This document shows, piece by piece, positions 10,519 through 21,364 of a stretch of 33,339 nt of DNA; position 1 is the stretch's first letter; each line of letters starts with the position of its first letter. Where the stretch lies: assembly GCA_032718475.1 (NCBI GenBank), contig JAUCBJ010001797.1:1-33339 (forward strand). Reading direction: 5' to 3'. This DNA is from Nemertoderma westbladi (lineage: Eukaryota > Xenacoelomorpha > Nemertodermatida > Nemertodermatidae). A program made the position numbers and the translations under genes. Below the pieces are notes generated by a model. The model searched no databases. It worked only from the letters and a program-made list of their open reading frames with translations, and was not told the DNA's origin.

Positions 10519-13500
10519 ATCAGTTATAAATTTCACGTGTTAACTAACAGTCAGACATCAGTTATAAATTTCACGTGTTAACAGTCAGACATCAGTTATA
10601 AATTTCACGTGTTAACTAACAGTCAGACATCAGTTATAAATTTCACGTGTTAACAGTCAGACATCAGTTATAAATTTCACGTGTTAACTAACAGTCAGAC
10701 ATCAGTTATAAATTTCACGTGTTAACAGTCAGACATCAGTTATAAATTTCACGTGTTAACAGTCAGACATCAGTTATAAATTTCACGTGTTAACTAACAG
10801 TCAGACATCAGTTATAAATTTCACGTGTTAACAGTCAGACATCAGTTATAAATTTCACGTGTTAACTAACAGTCAGACATCAGTTATAAATTTCACGTGT
10901 TAACAGTCAGACATCAGTTATAAATTTCACGTGTTAACTAACAGTCAGACATCAGTTATAAATTTCACGTGTTAACATAAGATATCAGTTATAAATTTCA
11001 CGTGTTAACTAACAGTCAGACATCAGTTATAAATTTCACGTGTTAACAGTCAGACACATCAGTTATAAATTTCACGTGTTAACTAACAGTCAGACATCAG
11101 TTATAAATTTCACGTGTTAACAGTCAGACATCAGTTATAAATTTCACGTGTTAACTAACAGTCAGACATCAGTTATAAATTTCACGTGTTAACATTCAGA
11201 CATCAGTTATAAATTTCACGTGTTAACTAACATTCAGATATCAGTTATAAATTTCACGTGTTAACTAACATTCAGATATCAGTTATAAATTTCACGTGTT
11301 AACTAACATTCAGATATCAGTTATAAATTTCACGTGTTAACTAACAGTCAGACATCAGTTATAAATTTCACGTGTTAACTAACAGTCAGACATCAGTTAT
11401 AAATTTCACGTGTTAACAGTCAGACATCAGTTATAAATTTCACGTGTTAACATTCAGATATCAGTTATAAATTTCACGTGTTAACTAACAGTCAGACATC
11501 AGTTATAAATTTCACGTGTTAACTAACAGTCAGACATCAGTTATAAATTTCACGTGTTAACTAACAGTCAGACATCAGTTATAAATTTCACGTGTTAACA
11601 GTCAGACATCAGTTATAAATTTCACGTGTTAACAGTCAGACATCAGTTATAAATTTCACGTGTTAACTAACAGTCAGACATCAGTTATAAATTTCACATG
11701 TTAACAGTCAGACATCAGTTATAAATTTCACGTGTTAACAGTCAGACATCAGTTATAAATTTCACGTGTTAACTAACAGTCAGACATCAGTTATAAATTT
11801 CACGTGTTAACATAAGATATCAGGTATAAATTTCACGTGTTAAGTAACAGTCAGACATCAGTTATAAATTTCACGTGTTAACTAACAGTCAGACATCAGT
11901 TATAAATTTCACGTGTTAACATTCAGATATCAGTTATAAATTTCACGTGTTAACTAACAGTCAGACATCAGTTATAAATTTCACGTGTTAACTAACAGTC
12001 AGACATCAGTTATAAATTTCACGTGTTAACAGTCAGACATCAGTTATAAATTTCACGTGTTAACATTCAGATATCAGTTATAAATTTCACGTGTTAACTA
12101 ACAGTCAGAAATCAGTTAAAATTTCACGTGTTAACATTCAGATATCAGTTATAAATTTCACGTGTTAACTAACAGTCAGACATCAGTTATAAATTTCACG
12201 TGTTAACAGTCAGACATCAGTTATAAATTTCACGTGTTAACTAACAGTCAGACATCAGTTATAAATTTCACGTGTTAACAGTCAGACATCAGTTATAAAT
12301 TTCACGTGTTAACTAACAGTCAGACATCAGTTATAAATTTCACGTGTTAACATTCAGACATCAGTTATAAATTTCACGTGTTAACTAACAGTCAGACATC
12401 AGTTATAAATTTCACGTGTTAACATAAGATATCAGTTATAAATTTCACGTGTTAACTAACAGTCAGACATCAGTTATAAATTTCACGTGTTAACTAACAG
12501 TCAGACATCAGTTATAAATTTCACGTGTTAACATAAGATATCAGTTATAAATTTCACGTGTTAACTAACAGTCAGACATCAGTTATAAATTTCACGTGTT
12601 AACTAACAGTCAGACATCAGTTATAAATTTCACGTGTTAACATTCAGATATCAGTTATAAATTTCACGTGTTAACTAACAGTCAGACATCAGTTATAAAT
12701 TTCACGTGTTAACTAACAGTCAGACATCAGTTATAAATTTCACGTGTTAACAGTCAGACATCAGTTATAAATTTCATGTGTTAACATTCAGATATCAGTT
12801 ATAAATTTCACGTGTTAACTAACAGTCAGAAATCAGTTAAAATTTCACGTGTTAACATTCAGATATCAGTTATAAATTTCACGTGTTAACTAACAGTCAG
12901 ACATCAGTTATAAATTTCACGTGTTAACATTCAGACATCAGTTATAAATTTCACGTGTTAACTAACAGTCAGACATCAGTTATAAATTTCACGTGTTAAC
13001 AGTCAGACATCAGTTATAAATTTCACGTGTTAACTAACAGTCAGACATCAGTTATAAATTTCACGTGTTAACAGTCAGACATCAGTTATAAATTTCACGT
13101 GTTAACAGTCAGACATCAGTTATAAATTTCACGTGTTAACTAACAGTCAGACATCAGTTATAAATTTCACGTGTTAACATAAGATATCAGTTATAAATTT
13201 CACGTGTTAACTAACAGTCAGACATCAGTTATAAATTTCACGTGTTAACTAACAGTCAGACATCAGTTATAAATTTCACGTGTTAACATTCAGATATCAG
13301 TTATAAATTTCACGTGTTAACTAACAGTCAGACATCAGTTATAAATTTCACGTGTTAACTAACAGTCAGACATCAGTTATAAATTTCACGTGTTAACAGT
13401 CAGACATCAGTTATAAATTTCACGTGTTAACTAACAGTCAGAAATCAGTTAAAATTTCACGTGTTAACATTCAGATATCAGTTATAAATTTCACGTGTTA

Positions 13501-14920
13501 ACTAACATTCAGTTATCAGTTATAATTTCCACGTGTTAACATTCAGACATCAGTTATAAATTTCACGTGTTAACTAACAGTCAGACATCAGTTATAAATT
13601 TCACGTGTTAACTAACAGTCAGACATCAGTTATGAATTTCACGTGTTAACTAACTGTCAGACATCAGTTATAAATTTCACGTGTTAACTAACAGTCAGAC
13701 ATCAGTTATAAATTTCACGTGTTAACATTCAGATATCAGTTATAAATTTCACGTGTTAACTAACAGTCAGACATCAGTTATAAATTTCACGTGTTAACTA
13801 ACAGTCAGACATCAGTTATAAATTTCACGTGTTAACATTCAGACATCAGTTATAAATTTCACGTGTTAACTAACAGTCAGACATCAGTTATAAATTTCAC
13901 GTGTTAACTAACAGTCAGACATCAGTTATAAATTTCACGTGTTAACTAACAGTCAGACATCAGTTATGAATTTCACGTGTTAACTAACAGTCAGACATCA
14001 GTTATAAATTTCACGTGTTAACATAAGATATCAGTTATAAATTTCACGTGTTAACTAACATTCAGATATCAGTTATAAATTTCACGTGTTAACTAACAGT
14101 CAGACATCAGTTATAAATTTCACGTGTTAACTAACATTCAGACATCAGTTATAAATTTCACGTGTTAACTAACAGTCAGACATCAGTTATAAATTTCACG
14201 TGTTAACATTCAGACATCAGTTATAAATTTCACATGTTAACTAACATTCAGATATCAGTTATAAATTTCACGTGTTAATATTCAGATATCAGTTATAAAT
14301 TTCACGTGTTAACATTCAGATATCAGTTATAAATTTCACGTGTTAACATTCAGATATCAGTTATAAATTTCACGTGTTAACTAACATTCAGATATCAGTT
14401 ATAAATTTCACGTGTTAACTAACATTCAGATATCAGTTATAAATTTCACCTGTTAACTAACAGTCAGATATCAGTTATAAATTTCACGTGTTAACTAACA
14501 GTCAGACATCAGTTATAAATTTCACGTGTTAACTAACAGTCAGAAATCAGTTATAAATTTCACGTGTTAACTAACAGTCAGACATCAGTTATAAATTTCA
14601 CGTGTTAACATTCAGATATCAGTTATAAATTTCACGTGTTAACTAACATTCAGATATCAGTTATAAATTTCACGTGTTAACTAACATTCAGATATCAGTT
14701 ATAAATTTTACGTGTTAACTAACATAATATATCAGTTATAAATTTCACGTGTTAACTAACAGTCAGACATCAGTTATAAATTTCACGTGTTAACTAACAT
14801 TCAGACATCAGTTATAAATTTCACGTGTTAACATTCAGACATCAGTTATAAATTTCACATGTTAACATTCAGACATCAGTTATAAATTTCACGTGTTAAC
14901 ATTCAGACATCAGTTATAAA
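10519..14920. repeat. 38-bp E-box satellite array, right block
   Basis: This continues the array of the left block. Its first part (about 10525-10970) is dominated by strict alternation of 34-bp and 38-bp units, a 72-bp dimer. Later parts mix in ATAAGATATC and ATTCAGATATC units. The rare marker unit with AGTCAGAAATCAG occurs at 12101, 12822 and 13434, with similar neighbours, indicating further block duplication. Only a few units have lost CACGTG to CACATG or CATGTG. The array ends abruptly at TTTGACTTACGG. By length, both blocks together hold roughly 250 units. Confidence 0.97.
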
Positions 14921-15501
14921 TTTGACTTACGGCCTTTCTACATTGCATATCTCGAGAACTAGATTAGATAAGGTAATTATACAATTAGATAGAGCGCATT
15001 TTTTAGACCCAGGAGAAAGTGAATTTTGGAAAAATGCGACTTACGGTTTTATCACATTGCACGGCAGAGCTGCACCTTATTGTATTGTGTATTTAGTACT
15101 GTCTTTCACTAATTTCTAGGTATTTCTTGTTTTTGCTTTGATAATTTCTAGGTATTTCTTGTTTTTTGTTTTGATAATGATTATTGTTTAATAAATCGAA
15201 ACGTCATCTGTTCAAATCATGAAGTTTAAGATATATGCGCTGTTACCTGAAAGCTTCAGATTCCCATCAACTCAAACTCTATCATTTTGTAATAATATGT
15301 GTGAATATAATATAAATGGTAAATTTATCGCTAGAATTCAAGTAATATTCATTTATAAACGAGGCCGTTATACTATTCCACGATAACCCACCCATTTGAG
15401 CCATAAACAGAATTAGAATGTTAAAAAGTTAATACAATTTGGGACATTTAACTATTTTTTTTCTTTACTTCTTTATTTCTTTTGTAAGAAAACGCCACCA
15501 C
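14921..15501. other. Gene-free spacer with short duplications
   Basis: The stretch separates two satellites. GACTTACGG followed by a similar ACATTGCA occurs at 14923 and again near 15040, about 117 bp apart. TAATTTCTAGGTATTTCTTG is directly repeated at about 15111 and 15146. The short open frame at 14922-15119 shows no protein-like features. No gene is seen. Confidence 0.5.
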
Positions 15502-16366
15502 TTGCACTGTAACGTAACCTACTATGCACTGTAACGTAACCCACTATGCACTGTAACGTAACCTACTATGCACTGTAACGTAACCTACTATGCACTGTAA
15601 CGTAACCCACTATGCACTGTAACGTAACCTACTATGCACTATAACGTAACCTACTATGCACTATAACGTAACCTACTATGCACTGTAACGTAACCTACTA
15701 TGCACTGTAACGTAACCCACTATGCACTGTAACGTAACCTACTATGCACTGTAACGTAACCTACTATGCACTGTAACATAACCTACTATGCACTGTAACG
15801 TAACCTACTATGCACTGTAACGTAACCCACTATGCACTGTAACGTAACCTACTATGCACTATAACGTAACCTACTATGCACTATAACGTAACCTACTATG
15901 CACTGTAACGTAACCTACTATGCACTGTAACATAACCTACTATGCACTGTAACATAACCTACTATGCACTGTAACGTAACCTACTATGCACTGTAACATA
16001 ACCTACTATGCACTGTAACATAACCTACTATGCACTGTAACGTAACCTACTATGCACTGTAACGTAACCCACTATGCACTGTAACGTAACCTACTATGCA
16101 CTGTAACGTAACCTACTATGCACTGTAACATAACCTACTATGCACTGTAACATAACCTACTATGCACTGTAACGTAACCTACTATGCACTGTAACGTAAC
16201 CCACTATGCACTGTAACGTAACCTACTATGCACTATAACGTAACCCACAATGCACTGTAACGTAACCCACTATGCACTGTAACGTAACCTACTATGCACT
16301 GTAACGTAACCTACTATGCACTATAACGTAACCTACTATGCACTATAATGTAACCTACTATAATAC
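15502..16366. repeat. 22-bp satellite array
   Basis: About 39 head-to-tail copies of a 22-bp unit consisting of CTATGCACTGTAACGTAACC plus TA. Copies differ mainly by C/T at CCCAC/CCTAC, CGTAAC/CATAAC and CTGTAA/CTATAA. The CG to CA changes are what deamination of a methylated CpG would give. Nothing is coding. Confidence 0.96.
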
Positions 16367-16751
16367 TCCTTTCTCCTTTCATTTATACCGGCTTTACTTT
16401 ATATTCCGAAGTGAAGGGCCTTCATTGCTTAGCCCGCATTGAGTACTTTTTTTCATTGGGCTATCAATTAAAGTCTACCCAAAAAATTTGCTAAGCACAT
16501 ACTTTCTGCAACAAATAATTTACTCACTGACCAAATAACATACAAGCGGACAAAAAATAAATCTGGCCAAAAAATAACAAAACACATACTTTTCGCCCAA
16601 GTAATTTACTTGTTTACCAAATAAAATACATCTGAACTAATGTTATATACGACCCAAAAATTAAAACATCAACCCCAAAACACACATTTACTACACTAAA
16701 ACACATAAAATCAAACAACAATTTAGTCATATATATGATATTTATTTCCAT
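16367..16751. other. AT-rich gene-free stretch, two diverged direct repeats
   Basis: CACATACTTT followed by CACTGACCAAATAA- or TGTTTACCAAATAA-type sequence occurs at about 16495 and 16583, an 88-bp direct repeat. The motif CATACTTTTCGC reappears in inverted orientation beyond the next tandem block. No ORF is present. Confidence 0.5.
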
Positions 16752-17219
16752 AGAGTTTGCTTTTTCTAACCAAAATAATAAACGATGTTGTTAACAATTG
16801 AGGGAAAGGAGCAGGTTACAGAGACTGATTTTTCTTTCCAAAGCAATAAACGATGTTGTTACCAATTGAGAGAAAGGAGCAGGTTACGTTACAGAGATGG
16901 CTTTTTCTAACCAAAACAGTAAACTATGTTGTTAGCAATTGAGGGAAGGGAGCAGGTTACAGAGATGGCTTTTTCTAACCAAAACAGTAAACTATGTTGT
17001 TACCAATTGAGGGAAAGGAGCAAGTTACGTTACAGAGATGGCTTTTTCTAACCAAAACAGTATACTATGTTTTTACCAATTGAGGGAAAGGATCAGGTAA
17101 CTGAGATGGCTTTTTCTAACCAAAACAGTAAACTATGTTGTTTCCAATTGGGGGAAAGGAGCAGGTTGCGGAACGGATTTATTTAACCGAAACATTAAAC
17201 GATGTTGTTAACAACATCG
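16752..17219. repeat. 65-79 bp tandem repeat, about seven copies
   Basis: The core GCTTTTTCTAACCAAAA, then AAACTATGTTGTTACCAATT and GAGGGAAAGGAGCAGGTTAC, repeats about seven times with a period of 65-79 bp. Length differs mostly by presence of an extra CGTTACAG. The outer copies read AAACGATG where inner ones read AAACTATG. The longer copies contain AGGTTACGTTACAG, the reverse complement of part of the 22-bp satellite upstream. Confidence 0.9.
17200..17219. repeat. 20-bp perfect palindrome
   Basis: CGATGTTGTTAACAACATCG reads the same on both strands and closes the tandem block. The left half matches the block core and the right half is its inversion. Confidence 0.9.
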
Positions 17220-18849
17220 AATATAAAAATATATATAAAATACTTTGGAACGAATTTAAATAATTTGGTGCGAAAAGTATGAATCTGGGAAAGAACTAGG
17301 CTATGTATTTAGAAGTAGCTTTAATGTACATTGCTTACAGAAAACATGAAATTTGGGGCTATCGTTTTGGGGCGGTAAAAAAGTATATTTGGTGCGAAAA
17401 CTACAGTATGTAATCTTGGAAAGAAATAATTTGTGGTCTTTTTGTGTTTAATGAAAATTTCAGTATATTTTTTATTCAAATGCAAATTATTCCAAGTTTT
17501 GGATTTAATTTAACGAAATTGCTTAACGTTTTTTTCGATGTGCATTAGGGCTAGGCCTACACTCATCCACAAGTCAACCAGTAAATATACTGTCATACAG
17601 TAGGCCTACTGTAGTTTCAATTTTGCCAGCTTATTTGCATTCTGGAAACAAACACATAGCGGTTACTTATTAGCTCAACTAGACCCAAAAATTGAGAGAA
17701 AATAGACTATTTTTTTCTCTAGCGAAAAAGTAATTTTGCATTGATTTTACTTTGTTCCCGGCGAAAAAAGCAAAATAAAATATTTTTCGAAAATTTCTTA
17801 AATTTCATTACATGTGTTGAAAGAGTAGTTGGCTAGGTTTGCAAGTAATGTGAACAAAATCCATGAACGCACTCAAAAGTTATTGTAACTTTAGTGTCTG
17901 CAAGGCGTGTTGTTTTTATGTTGTTAAGCGGCTCTCTAGTTACGTAATAAATATTCGAGAACATTTAAATTATTTAACATTGAGTAGGAAGCATCAGGAG
18001 CTGAAGAGTACAATAATTTGAATCGCAGTAACTATGGAAGCAATATACATACTGTAGTAAAATACTACCGTACAGTTCAACTTATTTTGTAACACTATAT
18101 CGCTTTATCTTTTATCAAATTAAGAATCAAGCAACAAAAAAAGTACCAATTTAAGAATAAAATTACGCACTGACGTATTTGGCCTTGCTTTATCTCTCGA
18201 CCCTTTATTAACTTCGGCGCTCGGTAAATAAAATGGCCCGGGAATAATGAAAAAAGTACTACTTTTTTTCCATGTATGCATGTAATAAATAAATATTCGG
18301 CAGAATCCCGACGACTTTAATTTAATTTTTTTACTAACTGACTCAATTCAGCAGCCACCATAAAATAATGATTATACAGTTAGTGTATTTTAAATAAAGA
18401 AATATGTGTTTATTTTCGCTCTGATTTGGTTATAGCTTGGTTACACACTTAGCTTCTTCTGGCCACTGGAACAACAGGTCGTATATTTAACATATTCGAA
18501 TAAAAAATATTATTTATTACATCATATAGGGGTTGATTTTGGACAGAGTCTTGAGTTGATGAAACCAAACCTGGCCTGAGTATTGGATGGCTTCAGGGGT
18601 TGGGGGAGCGGGGCCTGGACAAAGTTTCAGCTTGTCGGGTTTACAAGCAAAGAAATGTGAGGACATTTAATGTTTAGACATGTAACCCTCTAGCGGGAGA
18701 CTGTTGAATTGGTGGTGTCTGAAAGTCTCTAAAAAATCTCAACTTTTGGTTTTATTGATGCCTGCATATTTTCAACTCGACAGCTTTAAATCCGACAGGG
18801 TTATTAATGTGTCCAAATCGTAACGACGACAACTATTTACCATTATTGA
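17220..18849. other. Gene-free AT-rich region
   Basis: No coding frame or RNA gene was recognised. Two inverted copies of the GGTGCGAAAAGTATG-type motif are near 17264 and 17379. An 18-bp palindrome TACAGTAGGCCTACTGTA lies at 17596-17613. A short inverted repeat AAAAAAGTACTACTTTTTT is near 18250. Confidence 0.5.
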
Positions 18850-19121
18850 GCCCCCATGCCCATAGTCTACCCGAGCTTGACAGTGACACTTGAACGGAAC
18901 CGCCTCACCTTCGCAGCACATTGCTTTCGCCGTGAGGACCAGCTGGTGCACAACTCTTGTGCTTTTGAGGCCTCATGGAGTGAATAAGCATGGTGGACAG
19001 CCCATGACTTTCTTGAGACGCATCTTAAAGGACACTGGCCTTGAAGATGCGGATGATCTAGCAAATGTCATGGGTGATAGGGAGTTGTGGCGGAGCAATT
19101 TTTTCGATAAGCTGGCACTAT
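18850..19121 (+). pseudogene. LINE ORF2 3'-end fragment, frameshifted
   Basis: Conceptual translation matches the C-terminal tail shared by many endonuclease/RT LINE proteins. In one frame, LERNRLTFAAHCFRREDQLV corresponds to the RLRFAGHC.R motif. A frame change at about 18940-18965 leads into LLRPHGVNKHGG and then ILKDTGLEDADDLANVMGDR ELWR, the DTGL...DR..WR motif. An in-frame stop lies upstream near 18846. The rest of the LINE is absent, as expected of a 5'-truncated copy. It ends near a TATATATA tract. The clade is not determined. Confidence 0.75.
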
Positions 19122-19783
19122 AATTCTTGTAATATATATATAATGCAGCTGCAGCAATGCAGCATGCCGATCGTAGTAGTAGTATTATTGAGCCACCCCC
19201 TAACAGTGCCTGTTCGCTAAGGCACTGCTAACTTCGTGGCTCGCCCCACATACCCCATATACTACTGTATAAATGTATTCATTCATTCGATATACAGTGT
19301 ACAATCATTACTCCGCTATTGGCTGATTGGTGTCAAAATTTATGGCGGCTGAACTGTTATTCTGCAATATCGTACACCGGTGCACTGCAGCACAGTACCA
19401 GTACCTATCACTCCAGATCTGCAGATCCAGAGATATGCCTACTAAAAGGTAGGGTAGGCACTTTGGTGATTAGGCTAAATGCCAGCCACAGCCATGCTAG
19501 TGCTGTAGTGTTTTATCCCACATTCTTAATAGGCCTACTGTCTGACTTAATACTGTAATAGGCAGATAGGAGGCTACATAATAACTAACAGTACCTACAT
19601 ACAGACATATGCGGAACTACTGAATGAACTACAGAACTAGGCCTATCGGCATACATTAGGCCTAACAACTCTGCGACTGCAGAACTGAATGCTGGAGTGA
19701 GAAGTGCATAGCGGAAGGCTTACAAATTAGCCTACGTGCAGGAACAGTGCAGCAGTGCAAGTTCTGAAGTTGACGAAACTAAA
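19122..19783. other. Intergenic region upstream of mL42
   Basis: The stretch holds a LINE-tail-like TA run, the dispersed motif ACTTCGTGGCTCGCCCCACA at 19231-19250, and several TAGGCCTA palindromes. The open frame at 19319-19558 has no recognisable protein character. Confidence 0.45.
19318..19349 (+). promoter_or_regulatory. Possible mL42 promoter: paired inverted CCAAT and YY1-like site
   Basis: ATTGG occurs at 19318-19322 and 19326-19330 (inverted CCAAT boxes), followed by ATGGCGGC at 19342-19349, the core of the YY1 site often found at start sites of ribosomal and mitochondrial genes. It lies about 435 bp before the mL42 start codon, so a 5' untranslated exon or long leader would be needed. 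This is inference from motifs only. Confidence 0.3.
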
Positions 19784-20323
19784 ATGCTTCGAATTATTCG
19801 TTCTGCTCGCCGCACGCTACAACGAAACCATCTATCTACCGGTATCGCTGATCTCCCACGAGACCAACCGCATGCTTCGACGTTGTCTGCCCCATCGGAT
19901 AAGACGCGTTTCGGGATGGCGCTCTCGGCGGACCGTCGCACGGTTGTAATTTATCACCCATCTCCCGAATTCCCTTACGAGCTGTCACAACCGATAGAGC
20001 GTACCGACCCTAACGACTCTCCCGATCGTGTGACCGTCCTCCGAGACGGTCTATCCATTGAGGACCCCACCGACGTCGATAATCGACTTACCCCCCATCG
20101 TCTGGCCGAGATGTTCGCCACTTCCCACCACGAGTTCTGGCCTCGAGGTATAAAGGGACGTACTATGCATCGGGACCGGTTCCCTTTGGAGACCCCCGAA
20201 CGACCAGACGACGACCCCACCCCGCTACAAAGAGTCCCTCGCAAACACTTTAATAAACCACTTCTACCTAAAAGGAAATTTAAACCGCACCCCACTTACA
20301 ATTTTAAGGATATGGAATATTAG
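19784..20323 (+). CDS. Mitochondrial ribosomal protein mL42
   Basis: This 179-aa protein is a component of the mitochondrial large ribosomal subunit. The conserved family core is clear: FGMALSADRRTVVIYHPSPE (43-62), FPYELSQPIERTDP (63-76) and LAEMFATSHHEFWPRG (107-122), matching the 'ALTSDGRTIVCYHPS...PYEHTKPIPR' and 'LSKMF.TTKHRWYPHG' pattern of animal MRPL42. The N terminus MLRIIRSARRTLQRN is Arg-rich and acid-free, a typical mitochondrial targeting peptide. ATG 19784 has A at -3. Upstream in-frame codons lack another ATG, and the frame opens only with GTG. The basic C-terminal tail (about 135-179) makes it longer than the roughly 140-aa vertebrate form. The coding exon is uninterrupted. 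Confidence 0.88.
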   Translation: MLRIIRSARRTLQRNHLSTGIADLPRDQPHASTLSAPSDKTRFGMALSADRRTVVIYHPSPEFPYELSQPIERTDPNDSPDRVTVLRDGLSIEDPTDVDNRLTPHRLAEMFATSHHEFWPRGIKGRTMHRDRFPLETPERPDDDPTPLQRVPRKHFNKPLLPKRKFKPHPTYNFKDMEY

Positions 20324-20958
20324 CGATATTATATAGCATACCGGTATAGGAATATTATATTGCCGGTAAGCGTTATATAGAATACTTTACTGCTTTATGT
20401 CAATCCACAGTAATGCAATGCTGCAATGCAATGTATCCGGAACACAGTTGCCTGCTGCCTGTCTACATGTTACAACTTAGGCCTACTTTGTTGTTTATAA
20501 AGCTTAGCATACAGATATCCATAATTCAACCGCCTTCTCGCGGTGGAGCGGAGAACTGCTGATTCCCCCAACACAATTATATTCCAGACTTTCCAAGAGA
20601 CCGGTTATATGTGCATCAAGCACCAAGTTCTGAAGTTTGGTTTATTAGCCTTCAAACATTATCTTACTTCGTCGCTCGCGCCACACACTGATCTCTAATG
20701 TTTAGTAAAGAACTACCGACTCTGCTACGTAGTAGAGTTGTGTTTAGTCATTGATTAGGTATTAATTTCAGAATCACGGTCTGTTTTTTTTGTAACATTA
20801 TTGAACATTTATTATTGTACATTATAATATTACACTCTATAAAATAATCTAATAATTATAGGAAACTTGCCTTGTGGTTCTATGGACATATGGGAAGGGT
20901 GGGATTATCGATATTCCATTGGATGATTTTTGCGTCCAGATTCCCCCCACCCCCCTCC
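20324..20958. other. Intergenic region with dispersed repeat fragments
   Basis: No gene is seen. AGCTTAGCATACAG (20501) and ACTTCGTCGCTCGCGCCACA (20666-20685) match, in inverted orientation, a repeat at 29241-29280. A short GCAATGCTGCAATGCAATG duplication lies near 20415. Confidence 0.45.
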
Positions 20959-21364
20959 TAGGGCCGGATTAACCTATAGACAAACTAGCAACTAGGCACG
21001 TGTCTAGGGGCCTCTGCTCAAGGGGGCCTCCAAAAAAATATATGCATTAAAAATAAAACAATGCATAAATATTTAAAACGGTATAAAAATATTCAGTCGC
21101 ATACAAAAAGTAAATTTAAAGTAAATTTAAATAATAATGATAATATTTGTGCCCGAAACAATATTAGCAATAATATTAGCAATAATATTAGCGAAATAAT
21201 ATTAGCAACATTATTTTATAAATAACAATTCGAGTGCAAATATTGTATTCGAAATAAATACAAAAATCCCTCCGCCACCACCCCCCCCCCCTCACCTGAA
21301 AAATTTTGGGTGGGGCCTCAGATTTGTCTACGCCTAGGGGCCACACATGCTTAATCCGGCTCTG
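20959..21364. mobile_element. hAT-like MITE, 406 bp
   Basis: The left end TAGGGCCGGATTAA pairs with the inverted right end, whose complement reads CAGAGCCGGATTAA (12 of 14 match). The inner parts also pair loosely (GTCTAGGGGCCTC against GCCTAGGGGCCAC). Flanks are CCCCCTCC (20951-20958) and CTCCCTCC (21365-21372), an 8-bp duplication with one difference, which fits hAT. The inside is AT-rich with ATAATATTAGCAATAATATT repeats and has no transposase. Confidence 0.7.

Noticed and set aside
467-14920. CRISPR-like array of about 38-bp repeats
   Set aside because: There are no unique spacers. Units are head-to-tail, the genome is eukaryotic, and no cas genes are present.
14922-15119. Open frame of 65 codons beside the satellite
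   Set aside because: It has no protein-family character, and its composition equals that of non-coding neighbours.
15502-16366. Telomere-like repeat because of TAACC
   Set aside because: The period is 22 bp and the TTAGGG/CCCTAA pattern is absent.
18867-19064. Minus-strand open frame over the LINE fragment
   Set aside because: It is a shadow of the plus-strand LINE sequence, which has clear family motifs.
19319-19558. Open frame upstream of mL42
   Set aside because: No motifs are present. It overlaps promoter-like sites and looks random.
19736-19783. mL42 start extended to the upstream GTG
   Set aside because: GTG is not a normal animal start. ATG 19784 has a good context and begins a proper targeting peptide.
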